Assembly (NCBI GenBank): GCA_027296045.1
Contig: JAPUJS010000521.1
Span: forward strand, 1-13,071
Origin: a bacterium
GTDB taxonomy: Bacteria > Latescibacterota > UBA2968
Direction of reading: 5' to 3'
DNA length: 13,071 nucleotides
Shown: piece after piece, positions 4,647-12,183 of the stretch
How the letters are laid out: each line of letters opens with the position of its first letter
How positions within the stretch are numbered: the stretch's first letter is position 1
Translations under genes and position numbers: made by a program
The notes under the pieces: generated by a model
Database searches by the model: none
Seen by the model: only the letters and a program-made list of their open reading frames with translations
What the model was told of the DNA's origin: nothing

Positions 4647-6206
4647 TCACCCCACCAGTTTTGCAAACCCCTGCTGGTCTACCGCCCCGGAAGTCGTCTT
4701 CAGCAGATTGGTTGGCAATGCCCTCCCAAACTGCCCCATCGAATGCTCATACCGAATGGCGGCTGCAGATGAATGAAATGGAATGCCCAATTTTTCCCGC
4801 ACATCAAACTCGATAAAATCTCGCATCCAAACCAGATCTTCCCGCGACAGGGAATCGGTATAGACAAAGGAAGTATACCCCCCGTCCGGGTTGCCCTTGT
4901 AGTAATCGGCCACCCGGGTATAGTCCACCTCATCGGCATAGAGCCGATCGCCAGATTTTTGACATGTATAGACCCATACATTCGGATTATCGGGATGTGG
5001 AACAGCCTGGTCGTAATACGGTGTGCCCGGATAGGTGGTAATAATCGTCATATCAAAATCGTCCGGACGCACCTGCAACAGCCACTCGTAGGTCTCCTGG
5101 GCCGTATCGGTCGATTCGCCCGGATGGCCCAGTGACATCAAAGCCTTTACCTTGAGCCTGTGCCGTTTTGCAATCTCCACACACCGGGTATTGTCTTCCC
5201 GTGTGGCTTTTTTATTGATATTTTCCAGAATTCGGGGTGCCCCCGATTCAAACCCGGTCAAAATCCACCGAAAACCCGCCCGAAACATCGCCTCGGCCTG
5301 TTCGTCTGTAAACAATTCGGCCTTAATAAATCCCCGGAGCCGAAATTCTGTGCCCAAATCCTTCTGAGCCGCTTCCAGGGCCTGCATCAGCGCTACCATT
5401 TGGGGATTCACGTTCAGCTCATCGTCATAGAACATAAACCCACGAATATCGTATGTTTTGTACAGGTATACCACCTCATCCACCACAGAATCGGTCGTGC
5501 GCGTCCGGATTCGTCGCAACATCGGAGACTGACGCCCCCCACAAAAACCGCAGGCAAACGGACAGCCCAGTTGGGCAATCAGGCTGAGAGCAGGCACCTT
5601 GTCAATCGCATATTGGTAGGAAGCCACATCCACCAGATGCCGGGCGGGAAACGGCAGGGCATTGAGCCCCTCATTGCTCAGAAACAACCGGGACTTCGGG
5701 TCATCGGCATCCACCAGTTTGGGAGCGCCCTGTCGAAGGGCTTCGAAAATGGCCACCTCGCCGTCTCCGGCAACCAGCACATCGAACAAATCGCTCAGGT
5801 GATCCAACGCGCGTTGAGCACGTCCAGAAATCCTTTTTGCACGTTCCGATTTTGCAGCGGCATTGACAAGCGTCAAATGGGGTCCGCCCAAAATTATCCG
5901 TGCATCGGGCCGGGCCTCCCGCAGGGTTTCCAAAATAACCCGAACAGCAGGCATTTGCGGGGTTGTCGCAGTTACCCCAAACACCGGGGCAGGACTGATC
6001 ATCGCATGATCCTGAATCGCCTCACAATAATTCTCAACGCCCGAAAGATCCACAACCTCGACCGCGATGCCTGCCTGTTCCAGCACGGCGGCCACCCGCA
6101 AAATACCGAGGGACATAAATACCCGTTCGTCCAACAAAAATGGAGAAGGAGGGATAATCAGACAAACCGGAAACGTCATCTCCTGCCGAAAACCATCGTC
6201 CAACAT
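4647..6206 (-). CDS. Cobalamin-binding radical SAM protein, 519 aa
   Basis: An N-terminal B12-binding-like fold (about 12-170, with VCLIIPPSPFLLDERVFMSL, VVDLSG, LGGPHLTL and VAGDGE) precedes a radical SAM core (about 205-400). The [4Fe-4S] ligands are Cys215, Cys219 and Cys222 in GCPFACGFC. Further core motifs are GFMFYDDEL, TGFESG and SLGHPGES. No DxHxxG is visible, so cobalamin may bind without a histidine ligand. Related class B enzymes methylate unactivated carbons or rearrange substrates; here a sugar or flagellin residue is an inference from context. I chose the ATG at 6206 because GGGAGG lies seven bases upstream; a start at 6239 would lack one. It is the last gene before the terminator and 159 bases from its upstream neighbour. 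Confidence 0.85.
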   Translation of the reverse strand: MLDDGFRQEMTFPVCLIIPPSPFLLDERVFMSLGILRVAAVLEQAGIAVEVVDLSGVENYCEAIQDHAMISPAPVFGVTATTPQMPAVRVILETLREARPDARIILGGPHLTLVNAAAKSERAKRISGRAQRALDHLSDLFDVLVAGDGEVAIFEALRQGAPKLVDADDPKSRLFLSNEGLNALPFPARHLVDVASYQYAIDKVPALSLIAQLGCPFACGFCGGRQSPMLRRIRTRTTDSVVDEVVYLYKTYDIRGFMFYDDELNVNPQMVALMQALEAAQKDLGTEFRLRGFIKAELFTDEQAEAMFRAGFRWILTGFESGAPRILENINKKATREDNTRCVEIAKRHRLKVKALMSLGHPGESTDTAQETYEWLLQVRPDDFDMTIITTYPGTPYYDQAVPHPDNPNVWVYTCQKSGDRLYADEVDYTRVADYYKGNPDGGYTSFVYTDSLSREDLVWMRDFIEFDVREKLGIPFHSSAAAIRYEHSMGQFGRALPTNLLKTTSGAVDQQGFAKLVG

Positions 6207-6312
6207 GCACAAACCTCCCGAGCGTCGGCCCTTCCACATCCGCCTGCAATAAACGCTCTGGAATGGACATCTGCGACACCAATCGGTTTATCACAGATCC
6301 CTTAGGGGTGGT

Positions 6313-6346
6313 CACAGGCGCTGCAAATCAACGCACAGCACCTGTG
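6313..6346 (-). repeat. 11-bp hairpin between the TPR glycosyltransferase and radical SAM genes
   Basis: CACAGGCGCTG (6313-6323) pairs with CAGCACCTGTG (6336-6346). The one mismatch (C6319 with A6340) is a G-U wobble only in the minus-strand RNA. No T run follows. It occupies the 159-base gap (6207-6365) in which I see no promoter or small gene. Partial termination, an RNA-processing site or differential mRNA decay are possible. Confidence 0.5.
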
Positions 6347-6365
6347 GGAGCTATGGGTAAAAAGA

Positions 6366-9300
6366 TCAACTCATCAAACCGCCGGGAGCTTCCAGTTGGG
6401 ACACCTTTTCGTCGCACATCCGGGCGGCATCCGGCACGCCCATCGCCCGATAGCATTGTCCCAGCTTTCGGAACAACTCGGGCTCGGTAGGATTTTGATG
6501 AATTTGGGCTTCATAAATGCCAACTGCTTTCCAGGCCGCCCCGGTGGCCTGATACACCTCGGCCAGCAACAGCGCATACTCCAGGGATTGGGGATACAAC
6601 AGATAAGCCGCCTGAAACCCCAGCTTTGCGCAGGGAATCAGTTGTTTGCGAACCAGCATACGACCGCTTTCGGCAAAAAGGGCCGCCAGATCCTGGGCCT
6701 GGGTCTCTTCGGGCAAAGCCATTTGCAACCCCCCTTCATAAACGGCTTCCAGCACCTCGGGCAGCAATACCTTCACCGCCGCTTCGTTCCCCTCCGCCAC
6801 CCGAACCACCCCCAGACCCAGATTGATGTCCAGGAGTTCGGGGTTCTGGACCCGAATCCGTTCAAACAGCTCGCCGGCTTCCGAAAATCGGTCTTGATCC
6901 AGCAACAGGTGGCCCAAATTTGCCAGGGGTTCGGTGGCCTGTCCATCCCGTTCAATCGCCTTCCAATACATCTCCTCAGCAGCCTGTGCGTCGCCCCTTT
7001 TGCGAGCAATATACCCCAAATTCAAATACGGCTCGGCCATGTTGGGATCTGCCTCCAATGCCCGGAGAAACCAGCGTTCGGCCTCCTGTTCCTCCCCATC
7101 GGCCAGATAAAACGTGCCCCGATTAAACCGATGTTGCGCGTGGCCCGGATCGCGCTCCAGGGCCGCTTCAATCGCATGGACGGCCTCCACCATACGCCCC
7201 AGCTTTCGCAAAACCGTCGAAAGCCCTCCCAGTGCCCCGCTGCGCTTGGGGTCCGCCTCCGAAGCCTGCCGATACCACTTGGCCCCCTCTTCCAGGCGCC
7301 CGAGTGCCTCCAGATTTTGTGCTTTGAAAAACCGGGTCGAATACCGCAGTGCGGCCGGATCGGTTGCCGAAAACGTAACCTGATCTTCAAATTTCAGCGC
7401 CTGTTCCAGGGCCTGAAGACCTTCCTGGGGCCGTTTCAGCCGGGTGTAGCATTCCCCCAGCGTCATATTTGTCACCGCATACTGATCGTCCAGCTCCCGC
7501 GCCTTCAGCAAATGGGCCAGGGCCGTCTCATAGGCCTTTTCCCGCATATAACACCGTCCCAAAAACAACTCGGCCGTGGTCTGAATCACCAGATTGCGGT
7601 CGGCCTCTGCATCCCCGTCGGCCAGAATCCTTTCATAATTTGCAACCGCTTTCTCAATCGGCCCCCGCACATAATACGTCATCGCCGCGTGCGACCGGAC
7701 AATATAGTCCTCGGGGTGCGTCTCCAACCATTTCTCCATAATCCCCAAATACCGCTGCTGCTTCTTTGACACCACTTCCGGTGACGTATAGCCCGTGTGG
7801 ACCACCCGAATATCTGTCGGCTCACACCGCACCCCCACCTCTGCCAGAGAGGGCGTCACCTGCTCGTGGATGGGCATGCGAAACTCGATGCCGGGCAAAT
7901 TGGGGAACAACCGCATCTGCAAGCACGTTACTGGTTCATACCCCTGGTCGTCGAGCACAAAGAAATATGCCACCTTTTTCCCCAGCCCTTCCTTCATCAC
8001 CGCCCGAATCTGTGCATGGCATTCTTCGGGCAACACATCGTCCGGGTCCAGCCACATAATCCAATCGCCCGTGGCCAGCTTCAAAGAAGCATTCCGGGCC
8101 GCCGCAAAATCGTCGCACCACTCAAAATACCCCAGCTTTGCACCATACTCTTTTGCAATTTCCACGGTGCGATCCGTAGACCCGGTATCGACAACCACAA
8201 TCTCGTCCACCAACCTCTGTACACTTTCCAGGCACTGCCCCAAACGGGCTTCCTCGTTCCCCGCAATCATGCAAAGGCTCAGCCGCCCCCCGTCTTTGGC
8301 CCGGGTTTGGGAGATGCCAGATGGCAGGGGAGTGTCAAATTCATCCGATGTCCCAATCTGTCGTTTCATCCGTTCCACATTCTCGCGAACTGTCTCCACC
8401 TCCGGGGCCAGCTTCAAAGCCTGTTCATAATATCCCAACGCCTTTTCCAGTTCGCCTCCCTTTTGCTTCAGGGCCCCCAAATTATTCAACGCCTGGTAGC
8501 AATCTGCATTTTGCTCCAACGCCAAAAGATAGGCCTGTTCCTCAGCTTCCCGATCACCCAACCGGCTTAAAATCTCGCCCTGGACCAAAAACACAAAATC
8601 CGGCCTCAAATACTGGCCCTGGCGCTCATTCTTCCCATCCAACCGTGCGATACACTGTTCAATCGCCCTTTGTGCCCCTTCCCAGTCATTTGCGTCGCGT
8701 AAAGAAAGCGCCAGTTGATAAAGCGCCTCTGGATTTTCTGGATCTTCCTTGGCCTTCCGCTTTGCCGATTCGGCATACTGTGCCACTGGCCGTTCCTTTT
8801 CTACATGCCCGTAGTGATGCACCGACACACTGCAATCGTCGATCTTACCACCAATCGCTTCAATCGTCCCTTCGACCAGTTCGTGCAACACGCCTTCAAA
8901 ACGAATACGATTGTCGTTTCGAAACAGCCGAACCTTGGTTGTCGGAAACCACCCCGGGTAGGTCTTTTCTTCATCGTATTCTCCCACACACACCTGCCAG
9001 CCCACCCGGTTTCCCGCCTTTGCATAATTTCGGGTGGTCATCCGATATCCCATTGTGCCCGGGCGCTTCATGGCCTGTCGGATTCTTCCCCAGTCTTTTT
9101 TTGCAAGCACTTCATCACAGTCCAGCACCAAAATCCAATCGCTCCTGGCCTGATCCAACACCGCATTCCTTGCTTTCGAAAAATCGCCTTCCCACGGCAC
9201 CTCCACCACCCGCGCACCCCGCTTTTGGGCCACCTCCACGGTTGGATCCGACGAACCCGTATCGCCCACAATCATCTCATCGGCCAACCCGGCCACCGAA

Positions 9301-9401
9301 TGGAGGCAGTTCGATAAAAAATGGGCCTCATCCTTTGCAATCAGGCAGATCGAAAGGGTGGGCTTTTGCTTTTGTCGCTTTTGTTTTTTCTTTTTTGCCA
9401 T
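6366..9401 (-). CDS. Double GT2 glycosyltransferase with TPR arrays, 1011 aa
   Basis: This looks like a large cytoplasmic glycosyltransferase. The first GT2 domain (about 14-200) has LSICLIAKDEAHFLSNCL, the nucleotide-binding GDTGSSDPT (46-54) and metal-binding LDCDE (93-97). The second (about 373-540) has LSLCMIAGNEEARLGQCL, VDTGSTDRT (404-412) and LDPDD (451-455). Both keep their catalytic aspartates. TPR repeats fill about 221-345 and 558-1000 (for example NMAEPYLNLGYIARKRGDAQ). Fused TPRs usually grip a protein acceptor, as in O-GlcNAc transferase. The Lys/Gln-rich start MAKKKKQKRQKQK and the ATG at 9401 overlap the GNAT gene by 74 bases. No close Shine-Dalgarno is present, so translation is probably coupled. 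Flagellin is the obvious acceptor candidate, from location only. Confidence 0.88.
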   Translation of the reverse strand: MAKKKKQKRQKQKPTLSICLIAKDEAHFLSNCLHSVAGLADEMIVGDTGSSDPTVEVAQKRGARVVEVPWEGDFSKARNAVLDQARSDWILVLDCDEVLAKKDWGRIRQAMKRPGTMGYRMTTRNYAKAGNRVGWQVCVGEYDEEKTYPGWFPTTKVRLFRNDNRIRFEGVLHELVEGTIEAIGGKIDDCSVSVHHYGHVEKERPVAQYAESAKRKAKEDPENPEALYQLALSLRDANDWEGAQRAIEQCIARLDGKNERQGQYLRPDFVFLVQGEILSRLGDREAEEQAYLLALEQNADCYQALNNLGALKQKGGELEKALGYYEQALKLAPEVETVRENVERMKRQIGTSDEFDTPLPSGISQTRAKDGGRLSLCMIAGNEEARLGQCLESVQRLVDEIVVVDTGSTDRTVEIAKEYGAKLGYFEWCDDFAAARNASLKLATGDWIMWLDPDDVLPEECHAQIRAVMKEGLGKKVAYFFVLDDQGYEPVTCLQMRLFPNLPGIEFRMPIHEQVTPSLAEVGVRCEPTDIRVVHTGYTSPEVVSKKQQRYLGIMEKWLETHPEDYIVRSHAAMTYYVRGPIEKAVANYERILADGDAEADRNLVIQTTAELFLGRCYMREKAYETALAHLLKARELDDQYAVTNMTLGECYTRLKRPQEGLQALEQALKFEDQVTFSATDPAALRYSTRFFKAQNLEALGRLEEGAKWYRQASEADPKRSGALGGLSTVLRKLGRMVEAVHAIEAALERDPGHAQHRFNRGTFYLADGEEQEAERWFLRALEADPNMAEPYLNLGYIARKRGDAQAAEEMYWKAIERDGQATEPLANLGHLLLDQDRFSEAGELFERIRVQNPELLDINLGLGVVRVAEGNEAAVKVLLPEVLEAVYEGGLQMALPEETQAQDLAALFAESGRMLVRKQLIPCAKLGFQAAYLLYPQSLEYALLLAEVYQATGAAWKAVGIYEAQIHQNPTEPELFRKLGQCYRAMGVPDAARMCDEKVSQLEAPGGLMS

Positions 9402-9954
9402 ATGAAGCGCTCGTCTCTTCCTTGGGATGAATTACACCCATAATGGTCACGTCAATAAACCGCTCTCCGATCCACAGTGCATCTCTCAAAACACCTTCTA
9501 TCACAAACCCGCACTTTTCCAAACACCGGACCATTCGAACATTGGTCGAAAAGGGTGTGGACAAAATCTTGTGCAACCCCAGTTCTTCAAATACATAATC
9601 TCGCATCAAGCCAATCGCCTCGGCCCCATATCCCCGGTTCCAGTGGTCCTTTTCGCCAATGGTAATATGCAGTTCACACCCCCGGTGCAAGGTATCGATA
9701 TGCCGCAACATCCCGATGCCGATGGGGGCGTCTTTCTCATTGACAATGCCAAACACAATCGATTGGGGGTTGTCCAAATCCGCCTGCATGGTTTCCTCAA
9801 ACTGTGCCACCGTCAGCGGGTTCGGATCGTCCGATGTCAGCGCAATAATCTCCGGATCGTTATACCACCCCAGCCCCACCTCCCAGAACACCCCCTCAAA
9901 CGGACACAGGCCAATCCGAACGCCTCGAAACACGGCATCGCTTGTCGAACTCAC
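9328..9954 (-). CDS. GNAT-family N-acetyltransferase (RimJ/RimL type), 208 aa
   Basis: It transfers an acetyl group from acetyl-CoA to an amine. The acetyl-CoA loop is RGYGAEA (107-113), after HITIGEKDHWN. The C-terminal motif is FSTNVRMVRCLEKCGFVIEG (135-154), followed by the strand around WIGERFIDVTIMGVI, as in RimJ/RimL-like enzymes. In a sugar-modification operon it could N-acetylate an aminosugar nucleotide, as PseH does in pseudaminic acid synthesis, but no specific match to PseH is seen. The GTG start at 9954 overlaps the previous stop (ATGTGA) and has GGAGG upstream, which indicates translational coupling. The last 25 or so residues are Lys-rich, lie beyond the normal fold, and are encoded by the DNA overlapping the next gene. 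Confidence 0.85.
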   Translation of the reverse strand: MSSTSDAVFRGVRIGLCPFEGVFWEVGLGWYNDPEIIALTSDDPNPLTVAQFEETMQADLDNPQSIVFGIVNEKDAPIGIGMLRHIDTLHRGCELHITIGEKDHWNRGYGAEAIGLMRDYVFEELGLHKILSTPFSTNVRMVRCLEKCGFVIEGVLRDALWIGERFIDVTIMGVIHPKEETSASYGKKEKTKATKAKAHPFDLPDCKG

Positions 9955-12170
9955 ATGCCTTCCTCCGGTGATGCGCCCTCAACAGCTGCTTGAAGATCCG
10001 CCACCACCTGCAATGCCTCCGAATGGTCGGGATCGATCTCAAGCACTTGCTCGAGCTGGGCAATCCCTTCACCCTCGCGCTCGTTTTCCAGCATCAACAC
10101 CGCCAAATACACCTTGGCGTGCAGGTCGTCCGGACTGATTGTCAAATACCGCTCCAGCACCGTGGCGGCTTCTTTGGCCTGGCCAAACTGGGCGTAAATC
10201 ATCCCGATATTGTAAACCACATCCGGATTGTCCGGCGCCAGTTCTGCCGCCCGGTTCATCTGCTTCAGCGCCCCGTCTAATTCTCCGGTTTCCCAGAGCA
10301 ATACACCCAGGTTGCTATAGGCCTCTGCAAAATTCGGATCCAGCGCAATGGCTTTCTCCAAACATGCCTTGCCCCGATCTGTCTCTCCGGCCTGATACAG
10401 ACATCGTCCCAGGTAGTTCTGAAGCCTGGAAGAGTCAGGATACCTGGCCACCAATAGGGCAAATGCATCCACCGCTTCGCTTCCCCGATCTTCTTCCAAA
10501 AGCACCGCCGACAGGATCAGGGTCGCCTCCAGATAATCCTCCTTGGCCTCCAGCGCTTCTCGATAGCAAGCAATGGCCGCCTCGGCCTCGCCACCTGCCC
10601 GGTGCCCATCTCCTGTTTCCAGCCGTTCAATCGCCCGTTTCTCCCGGGCTTCTCCTTCCAAAACAGCCAAATCTTCGCAGTGTACAAACACATCGCGGGC
10701 GCAGGCCACTTTCAGCCCGGCCTGGCGAATTCGGCGGGCGAAATCGTCCAGAAAAGCCCGGGTCTGGAACCCTGCCTCGAACCCACCCAGCGCCTCCAGG
10801 ACATCGCTTCGAATCACCACACAGGCACTGCTCACTTCCTGCACATCCACCGTGCCATCCTGTCCGGCAAACTTTCGTGCAAATTTTTGCAGCTCTTTCT
10901 TCTTACTCTTATATCTGGCCTTCACCTGCTGCCCCTTGGATCCAACCGGCAGACAGGGCCCGACCATGGCCACCTTCGAATCCGTCTCCAGGTGGGAAAC
11001 CAACCGTTCGAACCAGCCATCGGTCACAATCACATCGTCGCGAACCAGCGCAACATAGGGGGACGAAATCGACCCGAGAAACACATGGAAGGCCGCTGCA
11101 AACCCGGCCTGAACATCCACCTGCTGAACAGATACATCTGTAAACCGTTCCAGGGCAGAGGTGGCTTCGGCCGCAGGGATATTTCCGCTTGGCAGCAAGA
11201 AAACTGAAAGCCTTTTGTCCACCACCTCCGGGCCGGATGAATCCTTCGCACCCGGACCCATTAGCGAAGTGGGTGAGTCGATCGATATCTCCCGCCGAAT
11301 CGGCTTTCCCTGAAGCCCCCGAAGTCGATCCTGTACTTTTTCGGCAGCACTTGCCCAGGTTAGATGCTCGTGCACATAAGCCCTTCCCTCTTGCCCTTTT
11401 CGGCGTGCCTGTTCGGGATTGTCCATCACCTCTCGCATTTGAGCCGCCAGAGAAATAGGATCGGGTTCAAGCACCCAGGTTGCGCCACAAGCCTCTTCTT
11501 TGCTCATCGGAGCCGCCTGCTCCATTACCCCCTTGTCCACCAGCTCAATATCTCCCAGCCCAATGGCAAAGACCACACCCCCAATATGTGCGGCCGTATG
11601 GCGAATCCCTTGCTTTTGCAGCGTATCCAGAATCGTCTGGATCCCCCCGGCAACAATATTGGCATCGTGAAAAACAATCAACGCATTGGGGTCGCAAACC
11701 TGAACACAGAACTCAAAATCGGACACCACCGCCCGATTGGTATGCTCCCCATCGACAAAACATAACTTCGGAGCGTCCTGAATCTCCCCCGGATCAATTT
11801 CTGAAGCATCGGCGTCGAAACACACAATCTTATCCATCTGGTCCGGTGCCACATCCCGCAACAGCGTCAACATCCGATCGGTAGAATTGTGTGGATATGG
11901 AAACGACATCCCGCGCTCGTCCGGCTGTGCGTCGGGGCGTTTGTCGATCGAATAAATCTGGAGACAACGCGGATCCATCAAATAGGTCTGAAGACTCCCC
12001 CCCAGATGGGATCCAATTTCCAGATACGTGTAGTCGCTCCACAAATCGCGGACCACCTTTTGAAGCCCCAGGAGCGCCCGACGGTCCTCTTCCCCCGTCC
12101 CCGACAGGACGGCGTCGAAAAGGCTCAGATCCATCGTATTGATTCGCGTTTCAAAATCGGCCTGAGTCAC
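9951..12170 (-). CDS. Mosaic protein: methyltransferase, GT4 tail, GT2-like domain, TPRs, 739 aa
   Basis: Four parts are visible. Residues 30-215 are a class I SAM methyltransferase (Methyltransf_24-like): motif I YLEIGSHLGGSLQTY at 49-63, then FVDGEHTNRAVVSDFE at 138-153 and VFHDAN at 166-171. Residues 222-287 resemble the C-terminal tail of a GT4 glycosyltransferase (WVLEPD, ARRKGQEGR, LTWASAAEKV). Residues 320-505 resemble GT2 (GFAAAF, RDDVIVTDGWFERL, ARRIRQAG, DVFVH) but lack the VVDNGSTDGT nucleotide-binding stretch. Residues 512-735 are TPRs (DPNFAEAYSNLGVLLWETGE). I chose the GTG at 12170 because GGGGAGG lies just upstream and the stop of the preceding gene ends 13 bases away. An in-frame ATG at 12266 would overlap that gene and has no such site. 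Both catalytic and scaffolding roles are possible. Confidence 0.82.
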   Translation of the reverse strand: MTQADFETRINTMDLSLFDAVLSGTGEEDRRALLGLQKVVRDLWSDYTYLEIGSHLGGSLQTYLMDPRCLQIYSIDKRPDAQPDERGMSFPYPHNSTDRMLTLLRDVAPDQMDKIVCFDADASEIDPGEIQDAPKLCFVDGEHTNRAVVSDFEFCVQVCDPNALIVFHDANIVAGGIQTILDTLQKQGIRHTAAHIGGVVFAIGLGDIELVDKGVMEQAAPMSKEEACGATWVLEPDPISLAAQMREVMDNPEQARRKGQEGRAYVHEHLTWASAAEKVQDRLRGLQGKPIRREISIDSPTSLMGPGAKDSSGPEVVDKRLSVFLLPSGNIPAAEATSALERFTDVSVQQVDVQAGFAAAFHVFLGSISSPYVALVRDDVIVTDGWFERLVSHLETDSKVAMVGPCLPVGSKGQQVKARYKSKKKELQKFARKFAGQDGTVDVQEVSSACVVIRSDVLEALGGFEAGFQTRAFLDDFARRIRQAGLKVACARDVFVHCEDLAVLEGEAREKRAIERLETGDGHRAGGEAEAAIACYREALEAKEDYLEATLILSAVLLEEDRGSEAVDAFALLVARYPDSSRLQNYLGRCLYQAGETDRGKACLEKAIALDPNFAEAYSNLGVLLWETGELDGALKQMNRAAELAPDNPDVVYNIGMIYAQFGQAKEAATVLERYLTISPDDLHAKVYLAVLMLENEREGEGIAQLEQVLEIDPDHSEALQVVADLQAAVEGASPEEGM
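11310..11507 (-). other. Detached GT4 C-terminal segment inside the mosaic gene
   Basis: Codons 222-287 of the mosaic gene encode a sequence of the form W-x-LEPD-x4-LA-x-QMR-x-V-x-DNPEQARRKGQEGR, followed by LTWASAAEKVQDRL. This is the tail that normally follows the EGFGMPVAEAMACGLPVIVT donor-binding motif in GT4 enzymes and folds back onto the N-terminal domain. The upstream GT4 gene lacks exactly this part. The pieces are separated by a stop codon, a new ribosome-binding site and the methyltransferase domain (12170-11508). Confidence 0.75.
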
Positions 12171-12183
12171 AGTGTGCCTCCCC

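Noticed and set aside
6034..6315. Minus-strand frame of 93 codons starting MTTPKGSV
   Set aside because: It overlaps the radical SAM gene in another frame, has no recognisable motif, and its apparent length comes from the codon bias of that gene.
5160..11143. Long plus-strand open frames of 330-457 codons (for example 6396-7769, 5160-6305, 8321-9430, 10139-11143)
   Set aside because: They lie antisense to well-recognised minus-strand genes. They are rich in Pro, His and Arg as expected of shadow frames, and show no domain motifs.
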